A stretch of 64,000 nt of DNA from Trabulsiella odontotermitis (GCF_030053895.1 NZ_CP125781.1:2852001-2916000), one strand, 5' to 3'; numbered from the stretch's first letter, positions 33,587 through 45,423 are shown. Numbers and translations: made by a program. Notes: generated by a model from the letters alone, not told the origin.

Positions 33587-34957
33587 TTACTGTTTCAACA
33601 GCGCCAGAATGTCCTTTGTTCGCGCTTCCATCAGCGCCGGATTGCCGCGTGATTCCACGTTCAGTCGCACCACCGGTTCGGTGTTCGATGAACGCAGGTT
33701 GAAACGCCAGTCGGCATACGCCACGCTGATGCCGTCGGTACGGTCAATCTCCAGCGCATCCTGAGCGAAGTGCTGTTCGACCCGGGCAATGGCTGCCGCA
33801 GGTTCCGCCAGCGTGCTGTTGATTTCGCCGCTCGCCGGGAACGCTGCCATGCGGTCGCGCACCAGTTCGCCGAGCGTCTGCCCCTTCAGGCACAACAGTT
33901 CGGTGACCAGCAACCACGGGATCATCCCGCTGTCGCAGTAGGCAAAATCTCGGAAATAGTGATGGGCGCTCATTTCGCCGCCGTAGATGGCGTCTTCCTG
34001 GCGCATGCGCTCTTTAGTAAACGCGTGACCGGTTTTGGACATCACCGGCGTGCCGCCCGCGGCACTCACCACATCCACGGTATTCCAGGACAGACGCGGG
34101 TCGTGAATGATCTTCGCACCAGGGTTTTTCTCAAGGAACGCTTCCGCCAGCAGGCCAACAATGTAGTAGCCCTCAATGAACTGGCCGTTTTCATCGAACA
34201 GAAAGCAGCGGTCGAAATCACCGTCAAAGGCGATACCCATGTCCGCGCCATGTTCAATGACGGCGTTGCGGGTATCGGCGCGGCATTCCGGCAGCAGCGG
34301 GTTCGGAATACCGTTGGGGAAATTGCCATCTGGCGTGTTATGGACCTTAATGAAGGTCACCGGCACATTGTGGGACTGGAAGCGGGCTTCCAGGGCGTCA
34401 ATCACCGGGCCTGCCGCGCCGTTGCCGGAGTTAATTACCAGCTTCAGTGGCGTCAGGTTGCGGGTATTGATGTAGCCGAGCAGGTGGTCAATGTAGGCAT
34501 CACGCAGGTCGATTTTCTGATAGCTGCCGCGTTTCGTTTCATCTACCGGCGGGAAATCATTGGCTTCCGCCAGACGCTGCACGTCGCGCAGGCCGGTGTC
34601 GCCGCTGATGGGGCGCGCGCCTTCGCGCACCAGCTTCATGCCGTTATAGTCCATCGGATTGTGACTGGCGGTCACTTCAATGCCGCCGTCCACGCCGAGG
34701 TGGAATGTGGCAAAGTAAATCTCTTCGGTACCGGACAGGCCGATGTCGAGCACGTCAACGCCCGCGTCGCGCAGGCCTTTTGCCAGCGCCAGTTTCAGCG
34801 TTTCGCTGGTCAGGCGCACATCGCCGCCGAGGACGATGGTTTTCGGTTTCAGGTATTCGCCATACGCGCGGCCAATGCGCCACGCGATATCTTCATTCAA
34901 CTCTTCACCCAGCTTGCCGCGAATATCGTAGGCTTTAAAACAGGTCAATTTTGTCAT
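33587..34957 (-). CDS. cpsG: phosphomannomutase CpsG (ManB)
   Basis: Interconverts mannose 6-phosphate and mannose 1-phosphate for GDP-mannose and GDP-fucose supply. 456 residues, alpha-D-phosphohexomutase fold. The phosphoserine loop is [11 protein letters not shown] (about 97-107), the metal-binding loop [12 protein letters not shown] (about 245) and the sugar-binding [12 protein letters not shown]. There is an aaggg ribosome-binding site. The 137-bp gap to cpsB holds a REP-type repeat. Confidence 0.95.
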   Translation of the reverse strand: MTKLTCFKAYDIRGKLGEELNEDIAWRIGRAYGEYLKPKTIVLGGDVRLTSETLKLALAKGLRDAGVDVLDIGLSGTEEIYFATFHLGVDGGIEVTASHNPMDYNGMKLVREGARPISGDTGLRDVQRLAEANDFPPVDETKRGSYQKIDLRDAYIDHLLGYINTRNLTPLKLVINSGNGAAGPVIDALEARFQSHNVPVTFIKVHNTPDGNFPNGIPNPLLPECRADTRNAVIEHGADMGIAFDGDFDRCFLFDENGQFIEGYYIVGLLAEAFLEKNPGAKIIHDPRLSWNTVDVVSAAGGTPVMSKTGHAFTKERMRQEDAIYGGEMSAHHYFRDFAYCDSGMIPWLLVTELLCLKGQTLGELVRDRMAAFPASGEINSTLAEPAAAIARVEQHFAQDALEIDRTDGISVAYADWRFNLRSSNTEPVVRLNVESRGNPALMEARTKDILALLKQ

Positions 34958-35028
34958 GGTTTTACCCTTTTTCAGGCAACAGTGAGCCCTGACCCTCGCA
35001 GGTCATTTTTTATTGAGTTGTTTTCATC

Positions 35029-35081
35029 GCCGGATGGCGATGCGCCACTCCGTAGGCCCGGTAAGCGCAGCGCCACCGGGC
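35029..35081. repeat. REP/BIME palindromic element between cpsB and cpsG
   Basis: Two inverted REP-like units: gccggatggcgatgcgcc at 35029-35046 and gtaggcccggtaagcgcagc onward at 35052-35081, matching the enterobacterial REP consensus. It lies inside the colanic acid operon, between cpsB and cpsG, where it could stabilise upstream mRNA or tune cpsG expression. Confidence 0.85.
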
Positions 35082-35094
35082 AAGGTAATGCGCG

Positions 35095-36531
35095 CTAAAC
35101 GCGTCCGTACCGATCCGCAAATCGCACGACGTCATCCTCTTCGAGGTACGCGCCGGAGCGGACTTCAATCAGGTCGAGCGGGATCTTCCCGGGGTTTTCC
35201 AGACAGTGGGTCGCACCGAGCGGGATATAAATCGACTCGTTTTCTCCCAACAATTTGATTTCATTATTGATAGTGACTTTGGCGGTACCGGCCACCACAA
35301 TCCAGTGCTCCGCACGGTGGTGGTGCATCTGTAATGAGAGTCCCTCACCCGGCTTCACGGTAATGCGTTTCACCTGATAGCGTTCGCCGGAATCGATGGA
35401 GTCATATTTCCCCCACGGGCGATACACTTCACGGTGGATATGGTGCTCGTGGCGACCATCGGCTTTAATTTGCTCCACCACTTTTTTTACATCCTGCACA
35501 GCGTTGCGATCCGCAATCAGCACCGCATCTTTGGTCTGCACCACGACCAGATCTTTCACTCCGACGGTGGTCACCAGACCAGATTCCGCATACACATAGC
35601 TGTTTTCAGTTTTATGGCTGATCACATCGCCATGATGCACATTGCCTTCGGCGGTATGGGCGCTGATTTCCCACAGCGAAGACCACGAGCCGACATCGCT
35701 CCAGCCTGCGTCCATCGGCACCACCACCGCGTCCGCCGTGCGTTCCATCACCGCATAATCGACAGACTCTTCCGGACAGGCGAGGAACGCCGCTTCTTCG
35801 ACGCGAATAAAGTCGAGATCCGGGTCCGTCACGTTCATGGCGTTTTCGCAGGCGTCGAGAATATCCGGGCGGTATTTTTTCAGCTCTTCGAGGTAACGTC
35901 CGGCGCGGAACAGGAACATGCCGCTGTTCCAGTAATATTCACCGCTGGAGACATACGCCTGCGCAGTATCAAGATTCGGTTTTTCGACAAACTGCGCCAC
36001 TTCAAACGCCACCGCATCTTTTTCGCCAGGGCAAACCTCGCCGCGGCGAATGTAGCCGTAGCCGGTTTCCGGCAGATCCGGCACGATGCCGAAGGTCACC
36101 AGTTTGCCGCTTTCCGCGTAGGGCATCGCGTCGCGCACCGCAGCGCGGAAGGCATCTTCATTCTGAATGACATGATCCGCCGCCAGCACCAGCATCAGCG
36201 GATCGTTATCCGGACAACTGCGTTTTGCCGCCAGCGCCGCCAGGGCGATCGCCGGGGCAGTATTGCGTCCTGCCGGTTCAAGAATAATGTTTTCCGTCAG
36301 CTTGTTGAGCTGACGCAATTGTTCGGCCACGATGAAGCGATGCTGCTCGTTGCAGATCACCACCGGGCTTTCGCATTCCACGCCGTTGAGACGGTTAATC
36401 GTCGCCTGCAGCATGGTCAGTTCCCCTTTCAGGCAGAGAAACTGTTTGGGATAAAGCACACGGGACAGCGGCCATAAACGGCTGCCGGAGCCACCGGCCA
36501 TCACGACGGGAAATAACTGTGACTGACTCAT
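35095..36531 (-). CDS. cpsB: mannose-1-phosphate guanylyltransferase CpsB (ManC)
   Basis: Makes GDP-mannose. 478 residues: N-terminal nucleotidyltransferase with [24 protein letters not shown], the FVEKPN substrate motif (about 175-180), and a C-terminal type II phosphomannose-isomerase/cupin domain with [30 protein letters not shown] and [20 protein letters not shown]. It starts 3 bases after the wcaI stop. Confidence 0.96.
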   Translation of the reverse strand: MSQSQLFPVVMAGGSGSRLWPLSRVLYPKQFLCLKGELTMLQATINRLNGVECESPVVICNEQHRFIVAEQLRQLNKLTENIILEPAGRNTAPAIALAALAAKRSCPDNDPLMLVLAADHVIQNEDAFRAAVRDAMPYAESGKLVTFGIVPDLPETGYGYIRRGEVCPGEKDAVAFEVAQFVEKPNLDTAQAYVSSGEYYWNSGMFLFRAGRYLEELKKYRPDILDACENAMNVTDPDLDFIRVEEAAFLACPEESVDYAVMERTADAVVVPMDAGWSDVGSWSSLWEISAHTAEGNVHHGDVISHKTENSYVYAESGLVTTVGVKDLVVVQTKDAVLIADRNAVQDVKKVVEQIKADGRHEHHIHREVYRPWGKYDSIDSGERYQVKRITVKPGEGLSLQMHHHRAEHWIVVAGTAKVTINNEIKLLGENESIYIPLGATHCLENPGKIPLDLIEVRSGAYLEEDDVVRFADRYGRV

Positions 36532-36534
36532 TGT

Positions 36535-37758
36535 TTAACCCCGAATATCAGCAATAAATTGGCTCAGCACGTTCTCTTTTTCGAGCGTGCGTTCAGCGTA
36601 CTCGTGCGCCAGCCGGTTCTCTTTCGGCAGCGCCAGCGCGCGTTCAATTCCTGTCACCAGCGCCGGAACGGACTCCGGCTCGACGCAAACCGCGATCCCG
36701 GGAATGGCGTTGCATAACTGCCCCAGTTCGGTTTCCGCCTCGGCGGTGATCACCGCATTGCCGCCGACCGCGAGAATGTTCGTCAGCTTCGACGGCAGCA
36801 CCGCATCAGCGGCGCCGCGTTTCTGGATAACCAGATGGCAATCGCCCATTTTCAGTAGCGCGGGCAGCGCTTCATACGGTTGTAGCGGCAAAAAGCGCAC
36901 GTTGTTTAAACCGCGTTCTGCCGCCAGCTTTTCCAGCCGCGCTTTTCCGCCGCCCTGCCCGACAATCACAAACAGCCATGGCTGGTGTTGCAGTTGCGAA
37001 GCAGCGTCAATGACACTCTCCAGCCCCTGCTTTTCCCCGATGTTGCCGGAATAAAGAATGATTTTTTGATCGGCAGGTAATCCCAGCTGTTCGCGCAATA
37101 CCGCCACCTGCGTCGCGCTGACGTCGCGAAAACGCGCCACTTCTGACCAGTTGGGGAAGAAAATCACTTTCTCCGCAGGAACGCCTTTCTCCTGCGCTTT
37201 GTTCATCATCGAACGAGAAATCGTGGAGACGTTGTCGACGTGGTGCAGGCCGCTGCGCTCAAAGGCGCTGGCCAGTTTCGCCACTTTGCCGCCATTGCTC
37301 TTTCCGGCCATACCGAGACCGAGCATGGCATCAACTTCGTAATCCTGAATATGCAGTAACGTACGCGCCCCGGAAAGTTTCGCCAGCAGGCGCATGCCCG
37401 GTGTGCAGAACAGCGTCGGCACCACACCGATAATGCGGTCTGGTTTCCAGCGTCGCTGAGCCATCAGCGGGAAAAAGCTACTGAGCGCAAAACTGCCGAG
37501 ATGCAATAATCGTTTCAGCGTTGAAGGCTGTTTCGGCACATACAGCGGGCAGCGCCAGACGGTGGCGTCACCCTCTTCCCGGCGGTAGCGCCAGGCGGAA
37601 TACCGTTCGCCGACTTTCCATTCCGGGTAGTAAGGCGGTGCGGTGATCACCCGCACTTCATGGCCCTGACGGGCCATCCACTCAACCATCTCCCCGGTGT
37701 ATTTGCCGATGCCGGTTAGCTCGGGAGAATAATTAATGCCGTAAACCAGAATCTTCAT
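36535..37758 (-). CDS. wcaI: colanic acid fucosyltransferase WcaI
   Basis: 407-residue GT4 enzyme, a likely fucosyltransferase of the colanic acid repeat. N-terminal [24 protein letters not shown] is diagnostic for WcaI. The donor-domain start [21 protein letters not shown] and the segment [25 protein letters not shown] follow. The start overlaps the gmm stop by 4 bases. Confidence 0.94.
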   Translation of the reverse strand: MKILVYGINYSPELTGIGKYTGEMVEWMARQGHEVRVITAPPYYPEWKVGERYSAWRYRREEGDATVWRCPLYVPKQPSTLKRLLHLGSFALSSFFPLMAQRRWKPDRIIGVVPTLFCTPGMRLLAKLSGARTLLHIQDYEVDAMLGLGMAGKSNGGKVAKLASAFERSGLHHVDNVSTISRSMMNKAQEKGVPAEKVIFFPNWSEVARFRDVSATQVAVLREQLGLPADQKIILYSGNIGEKQGLESVIDAASQLQHQPWLFVIVGQGGGKARLEKLAAERGLNNVRFLPLQPYEALPALLKMGDCHLVIQKRGAADAVLPSKLTNILAVGGNAVITAEAETELGQLCNAIPGIAVCVEPESVPALVTGIERALALPKENRLAHEYAERTLEKENVLSQFIADIRG

Positions 37759-38234
37759 AGTCCCGGCACCTCAGCGCGCTTCTCCACGAGGAAGTAGGCG
37801 CGGCTGTTGTCGTGCACGTTATCGGCGGCCAGCAGTTCCGCTGACGTCAGCCAGCGGTAGTCGTTATGCTGTTCGACCGGTAAATTCAGCGCGTCTGCGT
37901 CCACTTTCAGACGGAAGCCGAGCACCACATAGTGGGTGGTGAAATCGGTGCCGGAAAAATTGTCGTCATAGAAATGTTGCCAGACACCGTAAAACTCCCC
38001 TGCCGACATCGGCAGGCGCAGGCCCAGCTCCGCATCGGTCAGACGGGCAAAGGCGTCAGCGAGCGTCTCGTCCTTCTGCACGCGCCCGCCCGGCACGAAC
38101 CAGTAGCCCTGTGCCGGACGGTTATTGCGTTTCCCGAGCAGAAATTCCCCACGCGCGTTCTCGACGATCAAATCAATAGAGATGAGCGGCGTTGAACGCA
38201 CCACGGTGGCAAAATCTTCGTGCTTAAGAAACAT
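37755..38234 (-). CDS. gmm: GDP-mannose mannosyl hydrolase Gmm (WcaH)
   Basis: Nudix-family enzyme of 159 residues that hydrolyses GDP-mannose (and GDP-glucose) to GDP and the sugar, perhaps controlling GDP-mannose levels. The region [24 protein letters not shown] is the Nudix helix, with GDP-mannose-hydrolase deviations from the canonical G-x5-E-x7-REUxEExGU box. It sits 2 bases after fcl and overlaps wcaI by 4 bases. Confidence 0.95.
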   Translation of the reverse strand: MFLKHEDFATVVRSTPLISIDLIVENARGEFLLGKRNNRPAQGYWFVPGGRVQKDETLADAFARLTDAELGLRLPMSAGEFYGVWQHFYDDNFSGTDFTTHYVVLGFRLKVDADALNLPVEQHNDYRWLTSAELLAADNVHDNSRAYFLVEKRAEVPGL

Positions 38235-38236
38235 GG

Positions 38237-39202
38237 TTACCCCCGGAAACGCTGCTGGTTTTCAAGGAACCACTGGTACGTACTGGCCAGCCCTGCCTCA
38301 AGGGTGATTTCGTGATACCAGCCCAGTTGATGCAGACGCGACACGTCCAGCAACTTGCGCGGCGTACCGTCTGGTTTCGAGGCATCAAACACGATGCGGC
38401 CTTTGTAGCCCACCACCGTCGCGATAGTTTGCGCCAGTTCGCGAATGGTGCAGTCAACGCCGGTACCGACGTTAATGTGCGACAACATCGGCTGGGTGTT
38501 TTCTTTCCACACCTCGCTGTCGAGTTCCATCACATGGATGCTCGCTGCCGCCATGTCGTCAACATGGAGGAACTCACGCATCGGCGTACCACTGCCCCAC
38601 ACCACCACATCCGGCGCATTCTCCTGCGTGGCTTCGTGGAAGCGGCGCAGCAGCGCCGGGATCACATGCGAGTTGCTCGGGTGGAAGTTATCGTTCGGCC
38701 CGTACAGGTTGGTCGGCATCACGGAGCGGTAGTCGCGACCGTACTGGCGGTTGTGAGACTCGCACAGTTTGATCCCGGCGATTTTGGCAATCGCATAGGG
38801 CTCATTCGTCGCTTCCAGCGTGCCCTGTAGTAGTTCGCTTTCCGGAATCGGCTGTTTCGCCAGTTTCGGGTAGATGCAGGAGGAGCCAAGGAACAACAGC
38901 TTATCCACGTTGTGCATATGTGCGGCGTGAATGATGTTGCTCTCAATCATCATGTTCTCGAAGATGAAATCCGCTGGGTACGTGTTGTTGGCGACAATAC
39001 CGCCTACTTTCGCCGCCGCCAGATACACCTGGTCAATGCGTTCTGCTTCAAAGAACGCATTCACTGCGTTGCTGTCGAGCAGGTTGAGCTCATCACGGGT
39101 GCGCAGAACCAGCTCCACGTCATCGCGTTGCTCAAGCTGCCGGGCGATGGCCGAGCCCACCATCCCCCGGTGGCCCGCCACAAAAATACGTTTTCTGGTC
39201 AT
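38237..39202 (-). CDS. fcl: GDP-L-fucose synthase Fcl (WcaG)
   Basis: Bifunctional 3,5-epimerase/4-reductase converting GDP-4-keto-6-deoxymannose to GDP-L-fucose with NADPH. 321 residues, SDR fold: [14 protein letters not shown] (about 10-23), the catalytic [10 protein letters not shown], Tyr-x3-Lys in PYAIAKIAG, and [11 protein letters not shown]. It is located 3 bases after gmd. Confidence 0.96.
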   Translation of the reverse strand: MTRKRIFVAGHRGMVGSAIARQLEQRDDVELVLRTRDELNLLDSNAVNAFFEAERIDQVYLAAAKVGGIVANNTYPADFIFENMMIESNIIHAAHMHNVDKLLFLGSSCIYPKLAKQPIPESELLQGTLEATNEPYAIAKIAGIKLCESHNRQYGRDYRSVMPTNLYGPNDNFHPSNSHVIPALLRRFHEATQENAPDVVVWGSGTPMREFLHVDDMAAASIHVMELDSEVWKENTQPMLSHINVGTGVDCTIRELAQTIATVVGYKGRIVFDASKPDGTPRKLLDVSRLHQLGWYHEITLEAGLASTYQWFLENQQRFRG

Positions 39203-39205
39203 GGA

Positions 39206-40327
39206 TCAGGACTCCATCGCGATGGCGACCTCGTAGCCGTGGGATTTGAGCAGGGAATGTTTCTTCGCCGCTTCCAGATCTTTAGCCACCATTTCAGAAA
39301 CCATTTCCTGCAGGGTGGTTTCCGGTTTCCAGCCCAGTTTTTCGTGTGCTTTGGTCGGGTCGCCGAGCAGGGTTTCCACTTCCGCCGGACGGAAGTAACG
39401 CGGATCCACAGCCACCATCACATCACCCGGTTTTACACCCGGCGCGTCGTGACCCGTAACGGAAACCACGATCCCTTTCTCGTCCACACCAGTACCTTCG
39501 AAGCGCAGTTTGATACCGAGTTGCGCTGCCGCCATTTCGACAAACTGACGTACGGAATACTGCACGCCGGTGGCGATGACGAAATCTTCCGGCTGATCCT
39601 GTTGCAGCATCATCCATTGCATTTTGACGTAGTCTTTGGCATGACCCCAGTCACGCAGGGAATCCATGTTGCCGAGATACAGGCACTTCTCCAGACCCTG
39701 CGCGATGTTGGCGATCGCGCGGGTGATTTTGCGGGTCACGAAGGTTTCGCCACGGCGCGGCGATTCATGGTTGAACAGAATGCCGTTGCAGGCGTACATG
39801 CCGTAGGATTCACGGTAGTTAACGGTGATCCAGTAGGCGTACAGTTTCGCTACGGCATACGGAGAGCGCGGGTAAAACGGCGTGGTCTCTTTCTGCGGAA
39901 TTTCCTGCACCAGACCGTACAGTTCAGACGTGGAGGCCTGATAGAAGCGGGTTTTCTTTTCCAGACCGAGGAAGCGAATGGCTTCCAGCAGACGCAGGGT
40001 ACCCATCGCATCAACGTCGGCGGTGTATTCCGGGGATTCAAAAGAAACCGCAACGTGGCTCATGGCGCCCAGGTTGTACACTTCATCCGGCTGCACTTCC
40101 TGCAGGATACGGGTCAGGTTGGAGGTATCCGTCAGGTCGCCGTAATGCAGGTGGAATTTCGGGTTGCTGGTATGCGGATCCTGATAAATGTGATCAACGC
40201 GTTCGGTGTTGAACGAGGAAGCACGACGTTTAATCCCATGAACTTCATACCCTTTTTCCAGCAGCAGTTCTGCCAGATACGAGCCATCCTGTCCGGTTAC
40301 GCCGGTGATGAGAGCGACTTTTGACAT
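39206..40327 (-). CDS. gmd: GDP-mannose 4,6-dehydratase Gmd
   Basis: First enzyme of GDP-L-fucose synthesis from GDP-mannose. 373 residues from ATG at 40327 ([23 protein letters not shown]), with an agagga ribosome-binding site. An upstream in-frame ATG at 40405 would add 26 residues that read through the wcaF end and is rejected. [10 protein letters not shown] is the NADP site, ASTSELYG and [12 protein letters not shown] the catalytic residues, and [16 protein letters not shown] the family signature. Confidence 0.97.
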   Translation of the reverse strand: MSKVALITGVTGQDGSYLAELLLEKGYEVHGIKRRASSFNTERVDHIYQDPHTSNPKFHLHYGDLTDTSNLTRILQEVQPDEVYNLGAMSHVAVSFESPEYTADVDAMGTLRLLEAIRFLGLEKKTRFYQASTSELYGLVQEIPQKETTPFYPRSPYAVAKLYAYWITVNYRESYGMYACNGILFNHESPRRGETFVTRKITRAIANIAQGLEKCLYLGNMDSLRDWGHAKDYVKMQWMMLQQDQPEDFVIATGVQYSVRQFVEMAAAQLGIKLRFEGTGVDEKGIVVSVTGHDAPGVKPGDVMVAVDPRYFRPAEVETLLGDPTKAHEKLGWKPETTLQEMVSEMVAKDLEAAKKHSLLKSHGYEVAIAMES

Positions 40328-40347
40328 AATTATATTCCTCTGTTTTA

Positions 40348-40902
40348 TCAGGGTTGAGTTGTTACCACGCGTTCGCGCGTCACCACTGCGGGGTTGCCAC
40401 GGCAAATCGCATTTGCCGGTAGCGATTTAAATACGCTGCTGCGTGCGCCAACGACGGTGCCATCACCAATCGTCACGCCCGGCGCGACAAACACATCTGT
40501 CGCCAGCCAGCATTTTTCGCCAATCACAACCGGCGTCGCGTTAATATCAAAGTGCGCGCTGGAATAATCGTGACTGCCGGTACACAAATAACATTTCTGC
40601 GAGATGACAGAATTAGCACCAATCGTTATCTCGCCAAGCGTATATAAAACCGCGTCATCGCCGACCCAGGCATAGTCACCGAGGGTTAATTTCCACGGAT
40701 AAGTAATTTTTACCGACGGACGAATGACTACGTTTTTTCCGATTTTTGCGCCAAATAAACGAAGCAGGAAAGCGCGCCAGCGGTAAAGTATTTGTGGCGA
40801 CCAGGCAAATAATGTTGCCTGAACAGCCCACCACAGTTGCACCTTAATACCATTCCCGCCCCGGAACCCTTTCGGCACGGAGAAGCCGCTTAACTCTTGC
40901 AT
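40348..40902 (-). CDS. wcaF: colanic acid acetyltransferase WcaF
   Basis: 184-residue left-handed beta-helix (hexapeptide repeat) O-acetyltransferase. Repeats such as [27 protein letters not shown] and ISI-type turns occur from residue 50 on. [26 protein letters not shown] contains the late coils, and the catalytic His is likely in [10 protein letters not shown]. It would acetylate a sugar of the colanic acid repeat. It lies 20 bases upstream of gmd. Confidence 0.94.
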   Translation of the reverse strand: MQELSGFSVPKGFRGGNGIKVQLWWAVQATLFAWSPQILYRWRAFLLRLFGAKIGKNVVIRPSVKITYPWKLTLGDYAWVGDDAVLYTLGEITIGANSVISQKCYLCTGSHDYSSAHFDINATPVVIGEKCWLATDVFVAPGVTIGDGTVVGARSSVFKSLPANAICRGNPAVVTRERVVTTQP

Positions 40903-40917
40903 AAGTTTTCCCGATAT

Positions 40918-41664
40918 TTATATTTTGTTATATAACGCTTTGGTTTTACCGGTGGTACGCAACCGCATTAAATAAGACAATTCTGCCCAGAAGCCTGGCA
41001 CCCGCAATATTTTGCGCTGCACGTTTTTTGCATCCTGACATAATTCAAGGTTATTCGAGGTAGATACGCCGCCCATCGAGAATTCAGAAACCAGACCTTT
41101 CACACGCTTAAACGGATAGCCCGATTTATACATCCTGGCGGCCAGCGCGTAATCCGATGAGACACGGTATTGCAGATCGTAGGGGTGATTTTTCAGTCCC
41201 GTTACCGGGAAAAAGATAGCCTGATGGCTGGCCGGCAGACTGTGATAAATATACCAGCCCGGTTTTGCCCCGCGACGAATTTTCGTGCCATCGCCAAAAT
41301 CTAACAGCGCATCGCCGATATACATCGCATTGTCTTTTTTGTTCGCCAGCTGACGAACGAAATGGGCAATATCCTGATGGAAAACGTCGCCGGAATTAAG
41401 GAAGATCGCGAACTTACCCTGCGCCATGGCGATGCCTTTATTCATGGCATCATACAGGCCATTGTCGCGTTCGCTGACGTAGCGTAAGTTGTACTCACCG
41501 TTAAGGTTTTTCAGATATTCTGCGGTACCGTCGGTTGAGCCACCATCCACCACAATCCATTCGAAATCGAGGTCGGTTTCGCGCGCCAGATGCGCCAGTG
41601 ACGCTTTCGTTTTCACGACCCCGTCATAATTGCGAAACGCCACGGTAATAATGCTCAGCAGCAT
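40918..41664 (-). CDS. wcaE: colanic acid glycosyltransferase WcaE
   Basis: GT2 family, 248 residues from ATG at 41664 ([15 protein letters not shown]), with a gaggtggga ribosome-binding site. The in-frame ATG 10 codons earlier lies in the wcaD end and gives a longer protein than the family. [15 protein letters not shown] (nucleotide site) and FLNSGDVFH (metal site) are visible. It overlaps or abuts wcaD, whose stop is at 41678. Confidence 0.93.
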   Translation of the reverse strand: MLLSIITVAFRNYDGVVKTKASLAHLARETDLDFEWIVVDGGSTDGTAEYLKNLNGEYNLRYVSERDNGLYDAMNKGIAMAQGKFAIFLNSGDVFHQDIAHFVRQLANKKDNAMYIGDALLDFGDGTKIRRGAKPGWYIYHSLPASHQAIFFPVTGLKNHPYDLQYRVSSDYALAARMYKSGYPFKRVKGLVSEFSMGGVSTSNNLELCQDAKNVQRKILRVPGFWAELSYLMRLRTTGKTKALYNKI

Positions 41665-41677
41665 ATTCGTTCCCACC

Positions 41678-42901
41678 TCATACTTTGTGCACAATATTCA
41701 ACGCTTTGCGCAGAATAAAAGGACACACAATTAAAAACGCATATTCCGGGCTAAATATTGAACCGGTAAAAAACAGCGACAGTGGCGTAAAAAGATACAA
41801 TTGCACGCCGAAATTCTGGTTATTGCCAAAGGCGTTAATCGTCATTTTTGCAATCTTAACCAGATACCATGCTGTCAGTATTACCGCGAACCAGGAAAAA
41901 TAGATAATTAACAGATACAAGCCATTATCTATTGTTTTACCGACATCGGCACCGTTAAAGATTCCGAATGATGCAACATATTCGTAAAGAGAACCAAAAC
42001 GCACCACGCCATCAATATGGGTCAGGGAATAGCCCACCATCACCAGCGGACCGATAATTCGGTAGTAAGATGATGAACCTTCAGTGCCCAAATCGCCGAG
42101 TCGTGTTGAAATATACGGGAACGCGAAAATCACCCCCAGCAAAAAAACAGCCAATGAGATAATCGCCAGCGGCAATTTCTTACGAATCGCCTCTTTATTC
42201 AGATACTGGAATGCCCATTCCAGCAGGTAAAACAGGATAAATGTCATCACTCCTGAAAACGATCCTGAAAGAACTATCCCTGCAAGAATCATAGCATCGG
42301 TCTTTGGGGTTTTGATACCAAACTGTTTGATGCTGAGCCAAATTGAGATTAGTGCCAGAGCAAAAAATGCCGGTTCGAAATAAAGCGCGGTGGTTCGCTT
42401 ACCGCCAAATTTGATAAAGTTCAGAACATAGCTGTTACTGTAAATAAGATATTTCGAAATCGACTCCATTAAACTGCTGCCGCCGCTGAGGATGATCTGC
42501 GCCATCTCTGCCGCCGCCAGCATCACCACCAACCCCACCACCACATAAAAGAAACGCAGAATCTTGCGGTAGTTATGTGGCGAGATGGTTTTGAAGCGAA
42601 TGCTCCACACCATGCCGATGATGATTACGATGTAGATAAACAGCATGGTCGAGGTGACATATTTGCTGGCATCCAGCGACTGACCGAACAGATAGTTGAA
42701 AGCGGTCAGTCCGGCACCTGCGCCCAGCGCAATCATCAGCTTTTTCAGATTCAGGCGTTCGACATACAACAGCAACAGCACAGGCAGGAAGGTCACGATG
42801 GTGATCGGAAAACTCTCGCCCAACTGCGCCAGTTTGACGTTAACCAGCAGGTAGATTAACGGCAGCAGCAGATAGCTACAGACTCTGATAGAACGAGACA
42901 T
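41678..42901 (-). CDS. wcaD: putative colanic acid polymerase WcaD
   Basis: Integral membrane protein of 407 residues with about 10-12 TM segments; proposed Wzy-type polymerase of colanic acid. The start ATG at 42901 ([19 protein letters not shown]) lies inside the 3' end of wcaC (26-base overlap), with ggagg only a few bases upstream. An earlier in-frame ATG at 42973 would overlap wcaC by about 100 bases and adds a polar N terminus not found in the family. Its GC is lower than that of its neighbours, as is common for polymerase genes. Confidence 0.93.
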   Translation of the reverse strand: MSRSIRVCSYLLLPLIYLLVNVKLAQLGESFPITIVTFLPVLLLLYVERLNLKKLMIALGAGAGLTAFNYLFGQSLDASKYVTSTMLFIYIVIIIGMVWSIRFKTISPHNYRKILRFFYVVVGLVVMLAAAEMAQIILSGGSSLMESISKYLIYSNSYVLNFIKFGGKRTTALYFEPAFFALALISIWLSIKQFGIKTPKTDAMILAGIVLSGSFSGVMTFILFYLLEWAFQYLNKEAIRKKLPLAIISLAVFLLGVIFAFPYISTRLGDLGTEGSSSYYRIIGPLVMVGYSLTHIDGVVRFGSLYEYVASFGIFNGADVGKTIDNGLYLLIIYFSWFAVILTAWYLVKIAKMTINAFGNNQNFGVQLYLFTPLSLFFTGSIFSPEYAFLIVCPFILRKALNIVHKV

Positions 42902-44093
42902 ATTCCTCCAGCATCTGTTGTCCACTGTAGGCCTTGCGGCTGCGGTCGCGAAACGCCTGCAGCGAATCGCCAAACACCGCCTGCGCCAGTTCCGCTTTCG
43001 GCAGCGTCACCAGCTGTAACACCTCGTCGTTGCCAAACGTCCGGCCGCCCGATTTCTGCAACACTTCCTGCGCTGCCTCGCTGTGCGTGGCAATCACCGG
43101 CACGCCAATAGACAGCGCTTCGCAGAGAATTAACGGGTAGTTATCCACGCGGGAACTAAACAGTAACGCGTCGAGCTGATTCAGTTCATTCATCAACTGG
43201 CGCTTGTCGGTGAGAAAACCGTGGTTGATGACGTTTTTTCCCTCAAAAGGTGAAAACTTGCCGAAGGTATGGACTTCAACGGCTTCGCCAAGCGCGATGA
43301 TGTCACGCACCAGTTGCTGACTGGTTTTGCCGTCGTAACGCAGATCGTGCGCCACCACCGCGATTTTCGGTTTACCCGCCGTCGCCGTCAGCGGCGTTAA
43401 TTCGGCGAGAATCGCTTCGGTCGCCACGTCGATGCCGTTGTTGATGATTCGGCAACGCCCGTCGCCGTACAGGCTGTTAAACGCGTCCGCAACGTGCTGG
43501 CTGGGTGAAATAAACTGGCAACCGAGAGCCAGCATGTTGCGAAATAACTGCCGCTTGCCTTCCACCAGCTGATGTGCGCGGTCAATTTTCACTGGCGGAT
43601 AGTTGCTCAGCGTCGGGCATTTCTGACAGCCGGTTTTCCAGCCGTCGCAGCCGTCAAGGAACGCACAGCGCCCGGTCACGCTCCAGTGATCGTGCAGCGT
43701 CCAGACAAAGGTCACATCGCCTTTATGCGCTTTCACTTTCTGGCAAAAGCTGACCACCTCGTCGAGATTCAGCCAGTAGCTGTGCAGAACATGAAAATGG
43801 AGCACCACCGGCCCGCGGGTGCGGGTCACCGTGCGGTAAAGATTATTGAGATTGCCAAACAGGTCGCGGTTGAACAGACGGAACAGCGCCAGGTTGGCCA
43901 TTGAAGTGACGCGCGCTGTCTGCTTGATCACCTGCGGATAACTATCATGGCTGACGCTTTTCTTACCGCCTTTGCCGTAACCGTAGACAAACTGTGAATG
44001 CAGCCCTTTTTGCAACGCGCGCTGGTGTAAATCCAGCGCCACGCCCGCAGCCCCGCCTTCGGCGAGACGCACGTTAAATTGTAAAATATTCAT
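42876..44093 (-). CDS. wcaC: colanic acid glycosyltransferase WcaC
   Basis: 405-residue GT4 transferase. N-terminal MNILQFNVRLAEGGAAGVALDLHQRA is typical. A cysteine-rich stretch CDGWKTGCQKCPTLSNYPPV (about 150-165) is a family feature, and PLILCEALSIGVPVIATHSEA is the donor-binding E-x7-E region. It is thought to add a galactose-type sugar to the growing repeat. It overlaps wcaB by 4 bases and wcaD by 26. Confidence 0.94.
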   Translation of the reverse strand: MNILQFNVRLAEGGAAGVALDLHQRALQKGLHSQFVYGYGKGGKKSVSHDSYPQVIKQTARVTSMANLALFRLFNRDLFGNLNNLYRTVTRTRGPVVLHFHVLHSYWLNLDEVVSFCQKVKAHKGDVTFVWTLHDHWSVTGRCAFLDGCDGWKTGCQKCPTLSNYPPVKIDRAHQLVEGKRQLFRNMLALGCQFISPSQHVADAFNSLYGDGRCRIINNGIDVATEAILAELTPLTATAGKPKIAVVAHDLRYDGKTSQQLVRDIIALGEAVEVHTFGKFSPFEGKNVINHGFLTDKRQLMNELNQLDALLFSSRVDNYPLILCEALSIGVPVIATHSEAAQEVLQKSGGRTFGNDEVLQLVTLPKAELAQAVFGDSLQAFRDRSRKAYSGQQMLEEYVSFYQSL

Positions 44094-44581
44094 TTAATGA
44101 CCTTCACTCGCGCTTTTTCGCCCACCACCAGCGCGTTGTCCGGCACGTCGTCCAGCACCACGCTGCCCGCGCCGACGGTGACGTTATTACCGATTGTGAT
44201 GGCGCCAAGAATGATGACGTTAGCGCCTAACTCGACACCGTTGCCGATCACCGGACAGGTCAGGCTGTCTGCGCCACGGTTACCGATGGTGACGCCATGG
44301 CGCACGGTAAAGTCGTCGCCCGCGACCACGTTTTTGTTGATGACCACGGCATAGCCATGGTGAATGGTAAAGCGACGACCAATAGTCGCAGCGGCCTGAA
44401 TCTCATAGCCAAACAGGCACTCGGTGATGATGCGGTACAGGACCAGCACCGGCGCGGCCCAAATATTGTTGATGATATTTTTCTTGCGCCACACCGAACA
44501 GAAATGGGCCACGCGATAGGCCAGCACCATGCAGCAGGGGCGCAAACTCCAGCTGTTTGCGCGGCAATCTTCCAGTAGCAT
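44090..44581 (-). CDS. wcaB: colanic acid acetyltransferase WcaB
   Basis: 163-residue hexapeptide-repeat acetyltransferase related to serine acetyltransferase: GRRFTIHHGYAVVINKN, FTVRHGVTIGNRG and VELGANVIILGAITIGNNVTVGAGSVV form the left-handed helix, with the catalytic His in the first block. Its stop overlaps the wcaC start (4 bases), and its start touches the wcaA stop. Confidence 0.94.
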   Translation of the reverse strand: MLLEDCRANSWSLRPCCMVLAYRVAHFCSVWRKKNIINNIWAAPVLVLYRIITECLFGYEIQAAATIGRRFTIHHGYAVVINKNVVAGDDFTVRHGVTIGNRGADSLTCPVIGNGVELGANVIILGAITIGNNVTVGAGSVVLDDVPDNALVVGEKARVKVIK

Positions 44582-45423
44582 TATTTCCCCCGCAGCCCGT
44601 CAGCCAGACGTTTGCCGTTACGCAGCGAAAAGAGTGTCAACAGCGTGCGCCACTTCATACGCTTGTTGCGGATCTGATAGAGCGTAAACAGCTGATACTT
44701 TTTGCTGGCACGGTCGAATTTATCTTTGTGCTTGCGATAGAAATGGAAGTAACCGGAAAATTTCTTCGGCGATGAGGTGATCTGCATTTCGCCGTGGTTG
44801 ATGTGCAGGATCTGCGTCGCCTCTTCGACTTTCCACGGTTCGCCATACGCCACCACCATGCGCAGAAAAATGTCGTAATCCTGCGCGGCTTTCAGTTGCG
44901 TATCGAACAGTGATTCTTTAAAGCGCCACGCCCAGCTAAAGACCTGGTTACCAATGATATTGCGTTTATAAAACAGCTTGCGGGAGTATGGCGACTTCGG
45001 GTACAGCGGCAGGCTCGCCGGTTGTGAGTAAACTTCGCCCTCGCAAACGTAATCATCGGCATAGAGAAAAGCGTGCGTCGTCAGCTGATGCTTGTGTTCG
45101 AGAAAGACCGACAGACGGTTCGGCGTCCATTCATCATCATCATCGATGCCGGTGATGTAATGCCCTTTCGCCTGCAAAATCGCCTGATTGCGCACCGCGC
45201 AGGCGCCGGAGTTGAAATCATTACGGGTGTAGTTCACGCGCGGATCGTTCAGTTCGGCGACAAACTGCGCCAGTTGTTCGAACGAGGCGGAACAGTCATC
45301 CACTATCATCAGTTCCCAGTGCGGATAATCCTGACGAAGAACAGATTTAATCGCACGAATGGCCAGCTGTTGCCGGTTCCATGTCGGCATATAGATTGAA
45401 ATAAGCGGACGATGATTGGTCAT
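44581..45423 (-). CDS. wcaA: colanic acid glycosyltransferase WcaA
   Basis: GT2 transferase of 280 residues. LISIYMPTWNRQQLAIRAIKSVL opens the GT-A fold, MIVDDCSAS is the nucleotide site, and ITGIDDDDEWTPNRL contains the metal-binding aspartates. The start at 45423 (MTNHRPLISIY) gives the family length; the frame is open 14 codons upstream. A gap of about 75 bp to wzc is one of the larger ones in the operon. Confidence 0.94.
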   Translation of the reverse strand: MTNHRPLISIYMPTWNRQQLAIRAIKSVLRQDYPHWELMIVDDCSASFEQLAQFVAELNDPRVNYTRNDFNSGACAVRNQAILQAKGHYITGIDDDDEWTPNRLSVFLEHKHQLTTHAFLYADDYVCEGEVYSQPASLPLYPKSPYSRKLFYKRNIIGNQVFSWAWRFKESLFDTQLKAAQDYDIFLRMVVAYGEPWKVEEATQILHINHGEMQITSSPKKFSGYFHFYRKHKDKFDRASKKYQLFTLYQIRNKRMKWRTLLTLFSLRNGKRLADGLRGK

